DNA of 7,151 nucleotides from Micrococcales bacterium (GCA_009783975.1 WRCL01000085.1:1-7151); one strand, 5' to 3'. Positions 1 to 7,151 are shown, counted from the stretch's first letter. Notes: generated by a model not told the origin, from the sequence alone. Numbers and translations: made by a program.

Positions 1-2
1 CG

Positions 3-611
3 CAGGCGCAGGTCGTCGGGGTCGACAGCTCAGCGCCCATGCTGGACAAGGCGCGCCAGACCTACCCGGGCTGGACGTGGGTCGAGGCGGACGCCACCGC
101 TGGCCTGGGGCACCTCGGGCGGTTCGACGTGGTGTTCTCCAACGCCGTCATCCAGTGGATGCCCGACCAGTCCGCGTTGCTGCGGGACCTGTTCGCGCTG
201 CTGAACCCTGGTGGGGTGCTCGCGGTCCAGGTGCCCAGCACCGAGCACATGCCGATCCGCACGGCGTTGGTCGAGCTGTTGTCACGCGCCCGCTGGCGCA
301 CCCGGTTCGACGACGTCACGAGCACCTACCCGCGCACCCGCGAGTTCTACTACGACGTGCTGTGCACCCTCACCAGCGCCATCGAGCTGTGGGTCACTGA
401 CTACATGCACGTCATGCCCAGCCACGAGGCCCTGGTCCAGTGGTACTCGGGCAGCGCGTTGCGCCCGTACCTGGACCACCTCGGTGACGACGAACGCGCC
501 GGGTTCCTCGCCGAGTACCACGACCTGCTCGTGCCGGCGTACCCGCGCCAACGCGACGGCAACATCTTGTTCGCCTTCCACCGGATCTTCTTCACCGCCC
601 AGGCCGCCTGA
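3..611 (+). CDS. tam: Trans-aconitate 2-methyltransferase, 5'-truncated by window edge
   Basis: This cytoplasmic SAM-dependent class I methyltransferase is expected to methylate trans-aconitate, an inhibitor of aconitase that forms spontaneously from cis-aconitate. The frame is open from base 3 and already inside the Rossmann fold: VVGVDSSAPML is the strand-2 acidic loop that binds the SAM ribose, so roughly 50 N-terminal residues, including the glycine-rich motif I, lie outside the window. Further along come VEADAT, the FSNAVIQWMPD motif IV region and LNPGGVLAVQVP. The C-terminal half follows E. coli Tam closely as I recall it: YYDVL, MPSHEAL, LRPYL, YHDLL, AYP and GNILFAF line up in order with the same spacing. 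The ATG at 39 is internal and is not the start. About 202 codons are visible. The next gene begins some 10 nt after the stop, which suggests co-transcription. Family assignment is strong; substrate is inferred from family. Confidence 0.9.
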   Translation, partial: QAQVVGVDSSAPMLDKARQTYPGWTWVEADATAGLGHLGRFDVVFSNAVIQWMPDQSALLRDLFALLNPGGVLAVQVPSTEHMPIRTALVELLSRARWRTRFDDVTSTYPRTREFYYDVLCTLTSAIELWVTDYMHVMPSHEALVQWYSGSALRPYLDHLGDDERAGFLAEYHDLLVPAYPRQRDGNILFAFHRIFFTAQAA

Positions 612-624
612 AACCAGGGTCGTG

Positions 625-1590
625 ATGTCACCAGCGCGGGCCCGGCGGCGGTGGGGGGTTGACCCGCTGACGGTGCTGGTTGTTGTCGCGCTCGTGGCTG
701 GGCTCGTCGTACCGCTACGGGGGACCGGGGCCGGCCTGGGCCGCTGGACGGTCACTGCAGCGGTCGTCCTGCTGTTCTTCGGGTACGGGGTGCGCACGTC
801 ACGGGGCGAGCTGGGTGAGGCCGTGCGGGCGTGGCGGCTGCAGGCCGCGGTGCTCGTCGCGACGTTCGTCGTGTTCCCCGTGCTCGGGGTGGTTGCGCAC
901 CTCGTCCCGGGTTTGGGGGACCTGCGCCCCGGGGTGCTGTTCTTGGCGTTGCTGCCCTCGACGGTGCAGTCGTCGGTCGTGCTCACCTCGGTCGCGCGGG
1001 GCAACGTCCCTGGGGCGATCACCGCGGCGACGGCGTCGAACATCCTCGGGATCGCCCTGACCCCTGCCCTGGTCGCCGTGCTCATGGGCCGCAGCGGTGG
1101 GCTGGGCCCAGGGGCGCTGGTGGGGGTGCTGACGCACCTGGTCGTGCCGTTCGCCGTGGGCCAGGTGTTCAGCCGCTGGTGGGGGGTGTGGGTGACGAAC
1201 CATGCGCATATCACCAAGGTCACCGACCGGGGCACCGTCGTGCTCGTCGTGTACGTCTCGGTGAGCGCCGCGACCGTCGCTGGTGCGTGGACCCGCGTCG
1301 CACCAGCGAACCTCGCGGTGCTCGGCGCGGTGTGCACGGTGCTGCTCGCCGCGATGCTCGTGCTCACCTGGCGCGGCGGGTGGTGGCTGGGCCTGGACCG
1401 CGCCGACCGCATCACCTTGCTCATGTGCGGGTCGAAGAAGTCGCTGGCCACGGGGCTGCCCATGGCGTCGGTGCTGTTCGTCCCGGCGATGGCCGCGTCG
1501 GTCGCCCTGCCTGTGATCGTCTTCCACCAGCTGCAGCTGGCAGTGTGCGCGGTGCTCGCACGACGCCTTGGCGCCGGCCCCGGGGGTTGA
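625..1590 (+). CDS. Bile acid:sodium symporter family protein (SBF-like, YfeH/Rch1 type)
   Basis: This is a polytopic inner-membrane protein of about 321 residues, close to the usual 320-340 of the SBF-like family (PF13593; E. coli YfeH, yeast Rch1). Hydrophobic segments run through the whole length with short loops. Family signatures are visible in order: [15 protein letters not shown] after the first helices, [19 protein letters not shown], then [16 protein letters not shown], and near the end [19 protein letters not shown] followed by [11 protein letters not shown]. The paired Ser/Thr/Asn-rich unwound motifs are those that form the ion and substrate site in the wider BASS superfamily. The transported substrate of this subgroup is uncertain; bile acid transport should not be assumed. 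The start is ATG 625 or the GTG at 622. Upstream there is only a weak CAGGG, and the longer upstream open frame overlaps tam and is a shadow. The gene lies about 10 nt after the tam stop, so translation is probably coupled. Confidence 0.88.
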   Translation: MSPARARRRWGVDPLTVLVVVALVAGLVVPLRGTGAGLGRWTVTAAVVLLFFGYGVRTSRGELGEAVRAWRLQAAVLVATFVVFPVLGVVAHLVPGLGDLRPGVLFLALLPSTVQSSVVLTSVARGNVPGAITAATASNILGIALTPALVAVLMGRSGGLGPGALVGVLTHLVVPFAVGQVFSRWWGVWVTNHAHITKVTDRGTVVLVVYVSVSAATVAGAWTRVAPANLAVLGAVCTVLLAAMLVLTWRGGWWLGLDRADRITLLMCGSKKSLATGLPMASVLFVPAMAASVALPVIVFHQLQLAVCAVLARRLGAGPGG

Positions 1591-1702
1591 GCCTGGATCG
1601 GCATTGTCGCTGCTCAAAAGGCCTCCAGCCTGTCGTCGCTGCGCCGTGCCACCGCACCCAGCTGGTGACGCTCACGACGGCGCGCATCGGTGGATCCAGG
1701 CT
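1590..1702. repeat. 10-bp perfect inverted repeat in the gap after the symporter gene
   Basis: AGCCTGGATC at 1590-1599 is matched by its reverse complement GATCCAGGCT at 1693-1702. The arms are 93 nt apart, and the left arm begins at the last base of the symporter stop codon. The 253-nt gap from 1591 to 1843 holds no convincing gene. The open frames crossing it lack a ribosome binding site or recognisable family. I see no clear terminator hairpin with a short loop. The repeat could be the remnant of a small element or chance. Confidence 0.4.
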
Positions 1703-1786
1703 GGGTGGCGAGTCGTGGTTCGTCGGCTTCGTCCTGGCCAATGTCGGCTGCGGGAGGTAGCGTGGCCGCTGGTCGACGAGAGGCGA

Positions 1787-1816
1787 ATGACACAGGTGTG
1801 ATTTGGGGCGTAGGCT
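1787..1816 (+). promoter_or_regulatory. Predicted promoter of the DUF3263 gene
   Basis: ATGACA at 1787-1792 matches the TTGACA -35 consensus at five of six positions. It is followed by an 18-nt spacer and TAGGCT at 1811-1816, a -10 of the TANNNT type common for actinobacterial housekeeping sigma factors. Transcription would start near 1823, giving a leader of about 20-27 nt that includes the GAGAGGA Shine-Dalgarno sequence at 1836-1842. Confidence 0.55.
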
Positions 1817-1843
1817 CAGCCTCCCAGCACTGGACGAGAGGAC

Positions 1844-2134
1844 ATGGACGTGACGGCGACCTTGCACGAGACAGTCGACGTGGTCGGCTGCCTGCCGGAG
1901 CGAGACCAGCAGATCCTCGCCTTCGAACGCCAGTGGTGGCGCTACGCCGGTGCCAAAGAGCAGGCTGTGCGCGAGCTGTTCGACATGTCCGCCACCCGCT
2001 ACTACCAGGTGCTCAACAGCCTCATCGACGAACCTGCCGCGCTGGCCCACGACCCGATGCTCGTCAAACGCCTGCGCCGGCTGCGCACCTCGCGCCAGCG
2101 CGCCCGCAGCGCCCGTCGTCTCAACGCCAGCTAG
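1844..2134 (+). CDS. DUF3263 domain protein, small conserved actinobacterial protein
   Basis: This 96-residue protein matches the DUF3263 family (PF11662) almost end to end. The signature runs from ILAFERQWWRYAGAKEQAVR through ELFDMSATRYYQVLN to the Arg-rich tail KRLRRLRTSRQRARSARRL. The central part reads like a helix-turn-helix: a sigma-like ERDQQIL helix, then MSATRYYQVLN as a possible recognition helix. With the very basic C-terminus this points to nucleic-acid binding, but no experimental function is known to me. The annotated start is ATG 1844, yet GAGAGGA at 1836-1842 ends only one base before it. GTG 1850, two codons on and in frame, has the better 7-nt spacing and is probably the true start. 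A good promoter lies just upstream. The next gene, a LytR_C protein, has its own apparent promoter, so the two need not form an operon. Confidence 0.9.
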   Translation: MDVTATLHETVDVVGCLPERDQQILAFERQWWRYAGAKEQAVRELFDMSATRYYQVLNSLIDEPAALAHDPMLVKRLRRLRTSRQRARSARRLNAS

Positions 2135-2152
2135 CCACGCCAAACGGCTGGC
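2130..2152 (+). terminator. Weak hairpin across the DUF3263 stop codon
   Basis: GCTAGCC at 2130-2136 can pair with GGCTGGC at 2146-2152 (six Watson-Crick pairs and one G-U) around a 9-nt loop. It overlaps the TAG stop and has no following T-run, so it is only a possible attenuating or terminating structure. The rest of the gap to 2324 has no gene that I can support. Confidence 0.25.
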
Positions 2153-2311
2153 CACGCACGCTCGTCTTCGGTGTGTGTCGCGCCGGTGGTGTGCTCACGA
2201 CGTCCGGGCGGCTGCGCCCAGTGTCCACACCCGCGCGGCGCCGCCACGGTTTAACCCCCCATGTTGTCGGCCGTGTTCGCCGTACCCGTCCTGTTTTGCG
2301 GCAGAACCGGC

Positions 2312-2325
2312 TAGCCTGTCGGACG
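2312..2325 (+). promoter_or_regulatory. -10 box for a leaderless LytR_C transcript
   Basis: TAGCCT at 2312-2317 has the actinobacterial TANNNT form and stands 7 nt before the GTG at 2325. That is the distance expected if transcription begins at the G of the start codon. No -35 match with good spacing is visible (TTGCGG at 2296-2301 is too close), and no Shine-Dalgarno sequence precedes the GTG, which agrees with a leaderless mRNA. Confidence 0.5.
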
Positions 2326-2921
2326 TGAGCAAGGGCTATCCGTACGAGGAGGACGAGTTCGACGCGCCGGTCGACCCTGACGGTCCCCACGGTGTGCACC
2401 GGGCGCCACGGTCAGCGTGGAGCAAGTGGTGGCCGTTCCTCGTCGTCATCATCACTGTCCCGGCGCTGACGTTCGCCGGCGTGTACTGGGCGATGCAGAC
2501 CGAGTCGGGCGGTTCTGGCGCAGACGTCGTCGGCACCGACCCCGACCCCGACCCGAGCCCTGATGTGACACCGACCGACGATCCTGGCCCCGAGCCGGTC
2601 CTCACCACCCAGGTGATGGTCATCAACGCCGAGAGCGGCGAGCACGGGCTGGCCGGCAAGGTCGCGGACGTGCTCAAAGAGGCGGGGTACGCCACACAGA
2701 ACACCCCAGGCAACGCTGACAAGGGTGGGCGGACCACCGACACGGTGTACTACGCCACGGAGGACCTCCTGGCGACCGCCGAGGCGGTCGCTGCGCTTGT
2801 GGGCAAGACCCAGCGCCACCCAGCCACGGTCGAGCAGGGACTGCCGACCGTCGAGGTGCCCACAGGTGAAGACCCCCCGGCGATCGTCGTCATGCTCGTG
2901 ACCAGACCCACACCGGGATGA
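2325..2921 (+). CDS. LytR_C domain membrane-anchored protein
   Basis: This is a 198-residue protein with four parts. An acidic cytoplasmic N-terminus (about residues 1-25, YPYEEDEFD) leads through a basic patch to one membrane helix near residues 36-57 (WWPFLVVIITVPALTFAGVY). Next is an extracytoplasmic Asp/Pro linker near 71-91 (DPDPDPSPDVTPTDDP). The last part, about 95-193, fits the LytR cell envelope-related transcriptional attenuator C-terminal domain (LytR_C, PF13399), with QVMVINAESGEHGLAGKVAD, an AGY turn and VYYATEDLLATAEAVAALVG. There is no LCP phosphotransferase domain, so this is a stand-alone LytR_C protein. Its role is probably at the cell wall, but its activity is unknown. GTG 2325 is chosen because the protein sense starts there and a -10 box sits 7 nt upstream; the open frame back to 1950 runs antiregister through the DUF3263 gene. 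The stop ends one base before the groEL2 operator begins. Confidence 0.85.
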   Translation: MSKGYPYEEDEFDAPVDPDGPHGVHRAPRSAWSKWWPFLVVIITVPALTFAGVYWAMQTESGGSGADVVGTDPDPDPSPDVTPTDDPGPEPVLTTQVMVINAESGEHGLAGKVADVLKEAGYATQNTPGNADKGGRTTDTVYYATEDLLATAEAVAALVGKTQRHPATVEQGLPTVEVPTGEDPPAIVVMLVTRPTPG

Positions 2922-2922
2922 G

Positions 2923-2949
2923 CTTGCACTCGACGGGGTCGAGTGCTAA
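2923..2949 (+). promoter_or_regulatory. CIRCE operator 1 (HrcA site)
   Basis: The consensus is TTAGCACTC-N9-GAGTGCTAA. Here the left arm is CTTGCACTC (2923-2931, 7 of 9), the spacer is exactly 9 nt, and the right arm GAGTGCTAA (2941-2949) is perfect. HrcA is the repressor known to bind CIRCE and to be reactivated by GroE in the classical feedback model, so this marks heat-shock control of the gene that follows. Confidence 0.93.
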
Positions 2950-2952
2950 CCA
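2924..2952 (+). promoter_or_regulatory. Predicted groEL2 promoter, overlapping the first CIRCE
   Basis: TTGCAC at 2924-2929 and TAACCA at 2947-2952 are separated by 17 nt and make a plausible housekeeping-sigma promoter. The -35 lies in the left arm of CIRCE 1 and the -10 shares bases with the right arm. HrcA bound to the operator would therefore cover the polymerase site. Transcription is predicted near 2959, leaving a leader of about 145 nt before the groEL2 ATG. Confidence 0.5.
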
Positions 2953-2957
2953 TGTAC

Positions 2958-2984
2958 CTGGCACTCTCGTGTAGAGAGTGCCAA
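2958..2984 (+). promoter_or_regulatory. CIRCE operator 2 (HrcA site)
   Basis: CTGGCACTC (2958-2966, 7 of 9) and GAGTGCCAA (2976-2984, 8 of 9) flank a 9-nt spacer. The copy is itself part of a longer perfect palindrome: TGGCACTCTC at 2959-2968 pairs with GAGAGTGCCA at 2974-2983 around a 5-nt loop. Its centre is 35 bp from that of CIRCE 1, so the two sites are more than three helical turns apart. It covers the predicted transcription start and would also form a 5'-terminal hairpin in the mRNA. Confidence 0.9.
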
Positions 2985-3021
2985 GGAACTCCCGGGCTCC
3001 CGGTGAGGTCCGTCACCTGCG

Positions 3022-4732
<1,711 letters not shown>

Positions 4733-4744
4733 TCCACCCGTCCG

Positions 4745-4776
4745 CGGGGCCGGTCACCACCAGGTGACCGGCCCCG
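4745..4776 (+). terminator. groEL2 terminator hairpin
   Basis: Bases 4745-4758 (beginning CGGGGCCGG) pair perfectly over 14 bp with 4763-4776, closing an ACCA tetraloop. It lies 12 nt after the groEL2 stop. There is no T-run after it, as often seen in GC-rich actinobacteria, but the stem is strong enough that termination or 3'-end protection is likely. Confidence 0.85.
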
Positions 4777-4795
4777 TCCGCGTCCTGGGTACTAT
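4764..4795 (+). promoter_or_regulatory. Possible promoter of the nuclease pseudogene
   Basis: TACTAT at 4790-4795 is a fair -10 (4 of 6). GTGACC at 4764-4769, inside the terminator stem, is a weak -35 with a long 20-nt spacer. Transcription near 4802 would give a leader of about 30 nt with the GGAGG at 4823-4827. The motif suggests that the now broken gene once had its own promoter. Confidence 0.3.
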
Positions 4796-4832
4796 GGGCA
4801 GCGTCCGGGCCCCCAGGCTCCGGGAGGGGATC

Positions 4833-5517
4833 GTGACCCGTAGGAAGCTGCCGATCGGCATCCAGTCGTTCCGTGAGATCCGCACCGGCGGCTACTACTA
4901 CGTCGACAAGACCCCGTACGCGCTGCAGCTGGTCGATGAAGGCAAGTACCTGTGAGGTTGCCCAGGGTCTGCGCTACCTCGTGCGATTCCCCAACCGCGA
5001 GGTCCGTGCCAGCCTCACCGAAGCCCTGCTGTTCGCCTGCTCGCCGGACCCTGGCCAGGTCGTCACGCAGACCGGCCGTCTGCCCGACCTTCTGGCGGCG
5101 GCAGACTTCAGCGGTATCAAGACGTTGTTCACGTCGCACTCCGCATCCATTCCGCACGACTGGTTCCGGCACAACAAGATCGCCCGCGCCGAGGGGTACT
5201 ACGCGTCGGTGTTCTACACCTTCTTCGCCTCGTTCGGCCTGGACACAATCCCCGAGGACACCTCGTCGAACGGGCGCCTGGACATGGCAGTGCGCCTGCC
5301 GGACGCAGTCTGGTTGTTCGAGTTCAAGATGGTCGACGACGAACCTGACGGCTCAGCCCTGCAGCAGGTCAAAGACCGTGGCTACGCCGACAAGTACCGC
5401 GCCGACAACGTCCCGATCCACCTCGTCGGCATCGAGTTCTCCCGCAACCAACGCACCATCGTCTCCTTCGACACCCAGACCATCAGCGCATCACCGAACC
5501 GCCAGCGGGAGCCGTGA
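4833..5517 (+). pseudogene. AAA-ATPase-like/PD-(D/E)XK nuclease protein with internal deletion and frameshift
   Basis: Two pieces of one family (AAA-ATPase-like PF09820 plus PDDEXK_9 nuclease PF08011) are joined out of frame. The 5' piece starts at GTG 4833 with GGAGG 5 nt upstream. It gives 40 residues typical of the family's N-terminus (LPIGIQSFREIRTGGYYYVD, DKTPY, LVDEGKY) and stops at TGA 4953-4955. Right there, where FLSRPRRFGKS-type Walker A sequence should follow, the reading shifts by one frame. It continues for about 187 codons with YLVRFPNREV and then the nuclease: RAEGYYASVFY, GRLDMAV (Asp codon 5281), FEFK (Glu codon 5320, Lys codon 5326), QQVKDRGYADKY and IHLVGIEFS. Intact members are about 500-600 residues, so some 300 or more codons covering the ATPase core are gone. 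The nuclease residues look intact, but no good start serves this piece alone (GTG 4981 lacks a clear ribosome site). Some members are linked by inference to mobile or defence functions. Confidence 0.85.
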
Positions 5518-5547
5518 CAGAATAGCTGGGCGAGCTGTCGCAGTACC

Positions 5548-5685
5548 GACGCAACCCAACCCGTCGCCAGAGACCGCGACGGGGAACCCGCCGGGGCCGC
5601 CCTTGCCGGTCGCGAGCTGGCGGACCCGCTCGTAGGTCTTCCCCACACGCTGGGCAACAGTTTCGAGTGTTTTAGATCCGACAGA
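5548..5685 (-). pseudogene. Remnant of a small helix-turn-helix-like DNA-binding protein
   Basis: Reading the minus strand between the nuclease pseudogene and nhaA, in the same frame as nhaA but beyond its stop and a second TAG, gives TLETVAQRVGKTYERVRQLA followed by TGKGGPGGFPVAVSGDG. This has the look of excisionase/MerR-type N-terminal domains in actinobacteria: a helix-turn-helix with VRQLA as recognition helix, then a GPGGFP wing. There is no start codon upstream, because two stops precede it. After SGDG the sequence no longer resembles the expected Trp-rich end, so the piece is broken at both ends. Identification rests on pattern memory and is moderate. It occupies most of the 171-nt gap 5518-5688, in which I see no intact gene. 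Confidence 0.45.
5560..5583. terminator. Possible bidirectional hairpin between pseudogene and nhaA
   Basis: CCCGTCGC at 5560-5567 pairs perfectly with GCGACGGG at 5576-5583 over an 8-nt loop. It lies about 105 nt beyond the nhaA stop on the minus strand and 43 nt beyond the pseudogene stop on the plus strand. No T-run follows on either strand. It falls inside the helix-turn-helix remnant and may be only a coding-sequence coincidence. Confidence 0.3.
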
Positions 5686-5688
5686 CTA

Positions 5689-6945
5689 CTAGCCTCGCGG
5701 CTTGGGTCGGTTCTGGCGCTGGTGGCGGCCACGGAATGCGAAGAGCATCGCGGCGAGCACCGAGGCTGTTGCCGAGCCCACAAGGACACCGACCTTGGCC
5801 TGGTCGTTCAGTGCGCTGGTGGTGTTGAAGGCGAGGTCGCCCACCAGGAGCGAGACGGTGAACCCGACGCCGCCGAGCATCGCGATACCCGCCACGTCGA
5901 GCCACCGCAGATCCGGGTCGAGGTGGACCCGAGGCAGGCGCGTCAGCGCAAAGGTCGCCGCGAGGATGCCCACAGGCTTGCCGACCACCAGACCGGCGAT
6001 GATGCCCAGTGCCACCGGGGCAGTGACCACGTCGGCGAACCCGCCGACACCGCTGACGGTGACACCCGCGGCGAAGAAGCCGAACACCGGGACCACCACG
6101 CACGCTGCCCAGGGCCGCAGCCGGTGCTCGGTCCGCGCGGCAGGACCCACCGCCGCACTCGCCACCCGTGCTGCCTGCGACGTCGGACGGCACCCTGGGT
6201 CGAAGACAGGCACCGCCAGCCCGAGCAGCACACCGGCAATCGTGGTGTGCACCCCCGAGGCGTGCATGAACCCCCAGGTCAGCAGCGCCAGCGGTACCAG
6301 CACCCATCCGGTTGGATACCTGGAAGCGGCGACGGCGAAAGCGAGCACACCTGCTACCGCGAGCCCGAGGGCGATCAGGTCGATGCTCTGGTGGTAGCCG
6401 ACCGCGACGACGGTGATCGCGACCAGGTCGTCGGTCACGGCCAGGGTGAGCAGGAAGCTCCGCAGCGCGGCGGGCAGGTTCCGGGCCACCACGACCAGGA
6501 CCGCCAGGGCGAACGGCACGTCGGTGGCTGCAGGCACCGCCCACCCCCGTACTGCCTGGCTGTCGCCGCTGGCCGCGACCACGCCCAGGTACACGGCGAC
6601 CGGGACCACGACGCCACCCACGGCGGCCACGACCGGGACCAGCGCCCGGGCCGGGTCACGCAGGCTGCCTGCCACCAGCTCGCGTTTGAGCTCGGTACCG
6701 ATGAGGAAGAAGAACACCACCAGCAGCCCGTCGGTGACCCACTGGCCCACCGTCAGACGCAACCCCAGCGACCCGGACCCCACCGCGAAGTCGCGGACCC
6801 GTTCGTAGGTCCCGCTCACGGCAGTGTTGGCGGCCGCCAGCCCGAGCCCAGCCGCGAGCGCGAGCAGCAGACCAGCCGACACGTCGCGACGGGCCCAGGC
6901 CGAGAACCTCGCCCGCAGCGGGCGTCGGGAACCACGAGAAGACAC
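5689..6945 (-). CDS. nhaA: Na+/H+ antiporter NhaA
   Basis: This is an inner-membrane antiporter that exports Na+ (or Li+) in exchange for H+, serving pH and salt homeostasis. It is 418 residues from the chosen start and carries the NhaA signatures in order: FFFLIGTELKRELVAGSLRD (about 78-97), WAVPAATDVPFALAVL with Asp142, LLTLAVTDDLVAI with the ion-binding pair Asp172-Asp173 (Asp163/164 in E. coli), HASGVHTTIAGVLLGLAVP, GKPVGI with Lys323 (Lys300 equivalent), and GGVGFTVSLLVGDLAF. Around twelve hydrophobic segments are present. The start is probably GTG 6945, because GGAG (plus-strand 6955-6958) lies 9 nt before it. The longer frame from GTG 6972 adds nine residues without a ribosome site. 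No convincing promoter is visible upstream; TATGGT (plus 7045-7050) is a weak -10 candidate. It stands alone, divergent from the partial gene at the right edge. Confidence 0.95.
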   Translation of the reverse strand: MSSRGSRRPLRARFSAWARRDVSAGLLLALAAGLGLAAANTAVSGTYERVRDFAVGSGSLGLRLTVGQWVTDGLLVVFFFLIGTELKRELVAGSLRDPARALVPVVAAVGGVVVPVAVYLGVVAASGDSQAVRGWAVPAATDVPFALAVLVVVARNLPAALRSFLLTLAVTDDLVAITVVAVGYHQSIDLIALGLAVAGVLAFAVAASRYPTGWVLVPLALLTWGFMHASGVHTTIAGVLLGLAVPVFDPGCRPTSQAARVASAAVGPAARTEHRLRPWAACVVVPVFGFFAAGVTVSGVGGFADVVTAPVALGIIAGLVVGKPVGILAATFALTRLPRVHLDPDLRWLDVAGIAMLGGVGFTVSLLVGDLAFNTTSALNDQAKVGVLVGSATASVLAAMLFAFRGRHQRQNRPKPRG

Positions 6946-7056
6946 GACAGGCAACTCCGCACCGAGCACCACGCACGGCGCACATCAGCAGCACCGACAC
7001 GGGGGCAGACCGACAAAGACGAGACAGGCTCCAGCACAGCAGACACCATATGTCGC

Positions 7057-7151
7057 GTGCCAGACGACGAGCCGGACGGGACCGTAATATGGCAGTGGTT
7101 GCGGTTCTTGGCCGCGCGGACCCCTGAGGAGATGACGATGGCTGCTGGTGA
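7057..7151 (+). CDS. Partial CDS at right edge, possibly Rpn/PDDEXK_2-like
   Basis: The frame from GTG 7057 is open to the window end. It reads VPDDEPDGTVIWQWLRFLAA then RTPEEMTMAAG, with an aromatic, leucine-rich pattern that looks like real protein. WLRFLAARTPEEMTMA resembles the helical part that follows the nuclease core in many Rpn/PDDEXK_2 proteins, but only 31 residues are visible and this is tentative. If so, the N-terminal nuclease core would be missing, making this a 3' remnant. No start exists in this frame upstream of 7057, and no Shine-Dalgarno sequence precedes it; CATATG at 7047-7052 could act as a poor -10 of a leaderless transcript. A competing start is ATG 7138, which has GAGGAG at 7126-7131 with 6-nt spacing. 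A gene beginning there would have only four codons in view. Confidence 0.4.
   Translation, partial: MPDDEPDGTVIWQWLRFLAARTPEEMTMAAG

Noticed and set aside
211..624. 5' extension of the symporter frame into tam
   Set aside because: Membrane-protein character begins only at about 625; the upstream part is Ser/Thr/Arg-rich out-of-frame translation of tam.
282..1604. 440-codon minus-strand open frame across tam and the symporter gene
   Set aside because: Its Thr/Ser/Arg-rich sequence has no family resemblance, and it is the antisense shadow of two recognised genes.
1568..1620. Possible tRNA-like or terminator sequence around the symporter stop
   Set aside because: No GGTTCGA-type T-loop or cloverleaf pairing is present, and CCCCGGGG there is part of the coding sequence.
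1775..1801. Tiny reading frame ATG ACA CAG GTG TGA after a copy of GACGAGAGG that recurs at 1833-1841
   Set aside because: It overlaps the predicted -35 of the DUF3263 promoter, so it would not be transcribed from it; the spacing from the purine-rich stretch to the ATG is only 3 nt.
1950..2324. 5' extension of the LytR_C frame over the DUF3263 gene
   Set aside because: Out-of-frame reading of DUF3263 and the gap; protein sense and the -10 box both place the start at GTG 2325.
2536..2554. Short tandem repeat of a CCGACC-type hexamer
   Set aside because: It simply encodes the DPDPDP linker of the LytR_C protein.

Overview
The window is GC-rich and its proteins look actinobacterial. The GroEL is of the GroEL2/Hsp65 type, it carries HrcA/CIRCE control, and a DUF3263 gene and a LytR_C gene sit beside it. 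Several starts are GTG with actinobacterial TANNNT -10 boxes. A Micrococcales member (Cellulomonas-like) is my best guess, but that placement is inference.

Layout. Positions 1-611 hold the 3' three quarters of a trans-aconitate 2-methyltransferase gene (tam). It is followed after about 10 nt by an SBF-like (YfeH/Rch1-type) bile acid:sodium symporter family membrane protein (622/625-1590), probably co-transcribed. A 253-nt gap follows, with a 10-bp inverted repeat and a good promoter for the small DUF3263 protein (1844-2134). A 190-nt gap leads to an apparently leaderless GTG-started LytR_C protein (2325-2921). Directly after its stop begins the control region of groEL2: a promoter overlapping one CIRCE operator, a second CIRCE over the predicted transcription start, and a long 5' leader. 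groEL2 (3104-4732) has no groES beside it and ends in a strong hairpin terminator (4745-4776).

The stretch from 4790 to 5688 is decayed accessory DNA. It contains a pseudogene of an AAA-ATPase-like/PD-(D/E)XK nuclease protein, in which 40 N-terminal codons are joined out of frame to the nuclease-bearing C-terminal 187 codons with the ATPase core missing. It also contains an antisense remnant of a small helix-turn-helix-like protein. On the minus strand follows an intact Na+/H+ antiporter nhaA (5689-6945). At the right edge a divergent partial reading frame starts near 7057; it may belong to a PDDEXK_2/Rpn-type protein.

No wholly new biological system is convincingly visible. The most interesting points are the double CIRCE arrangement built into the groEL2 promoter and start site, the conserved-looking DUF3263-LytR_C-groEL2 neighbourhood, and the graveyard of nuclease and DNA-binding fragments between groEL2 and nhaA, which suggests an insertion/deletion hotspot behind a housekeeping gene.
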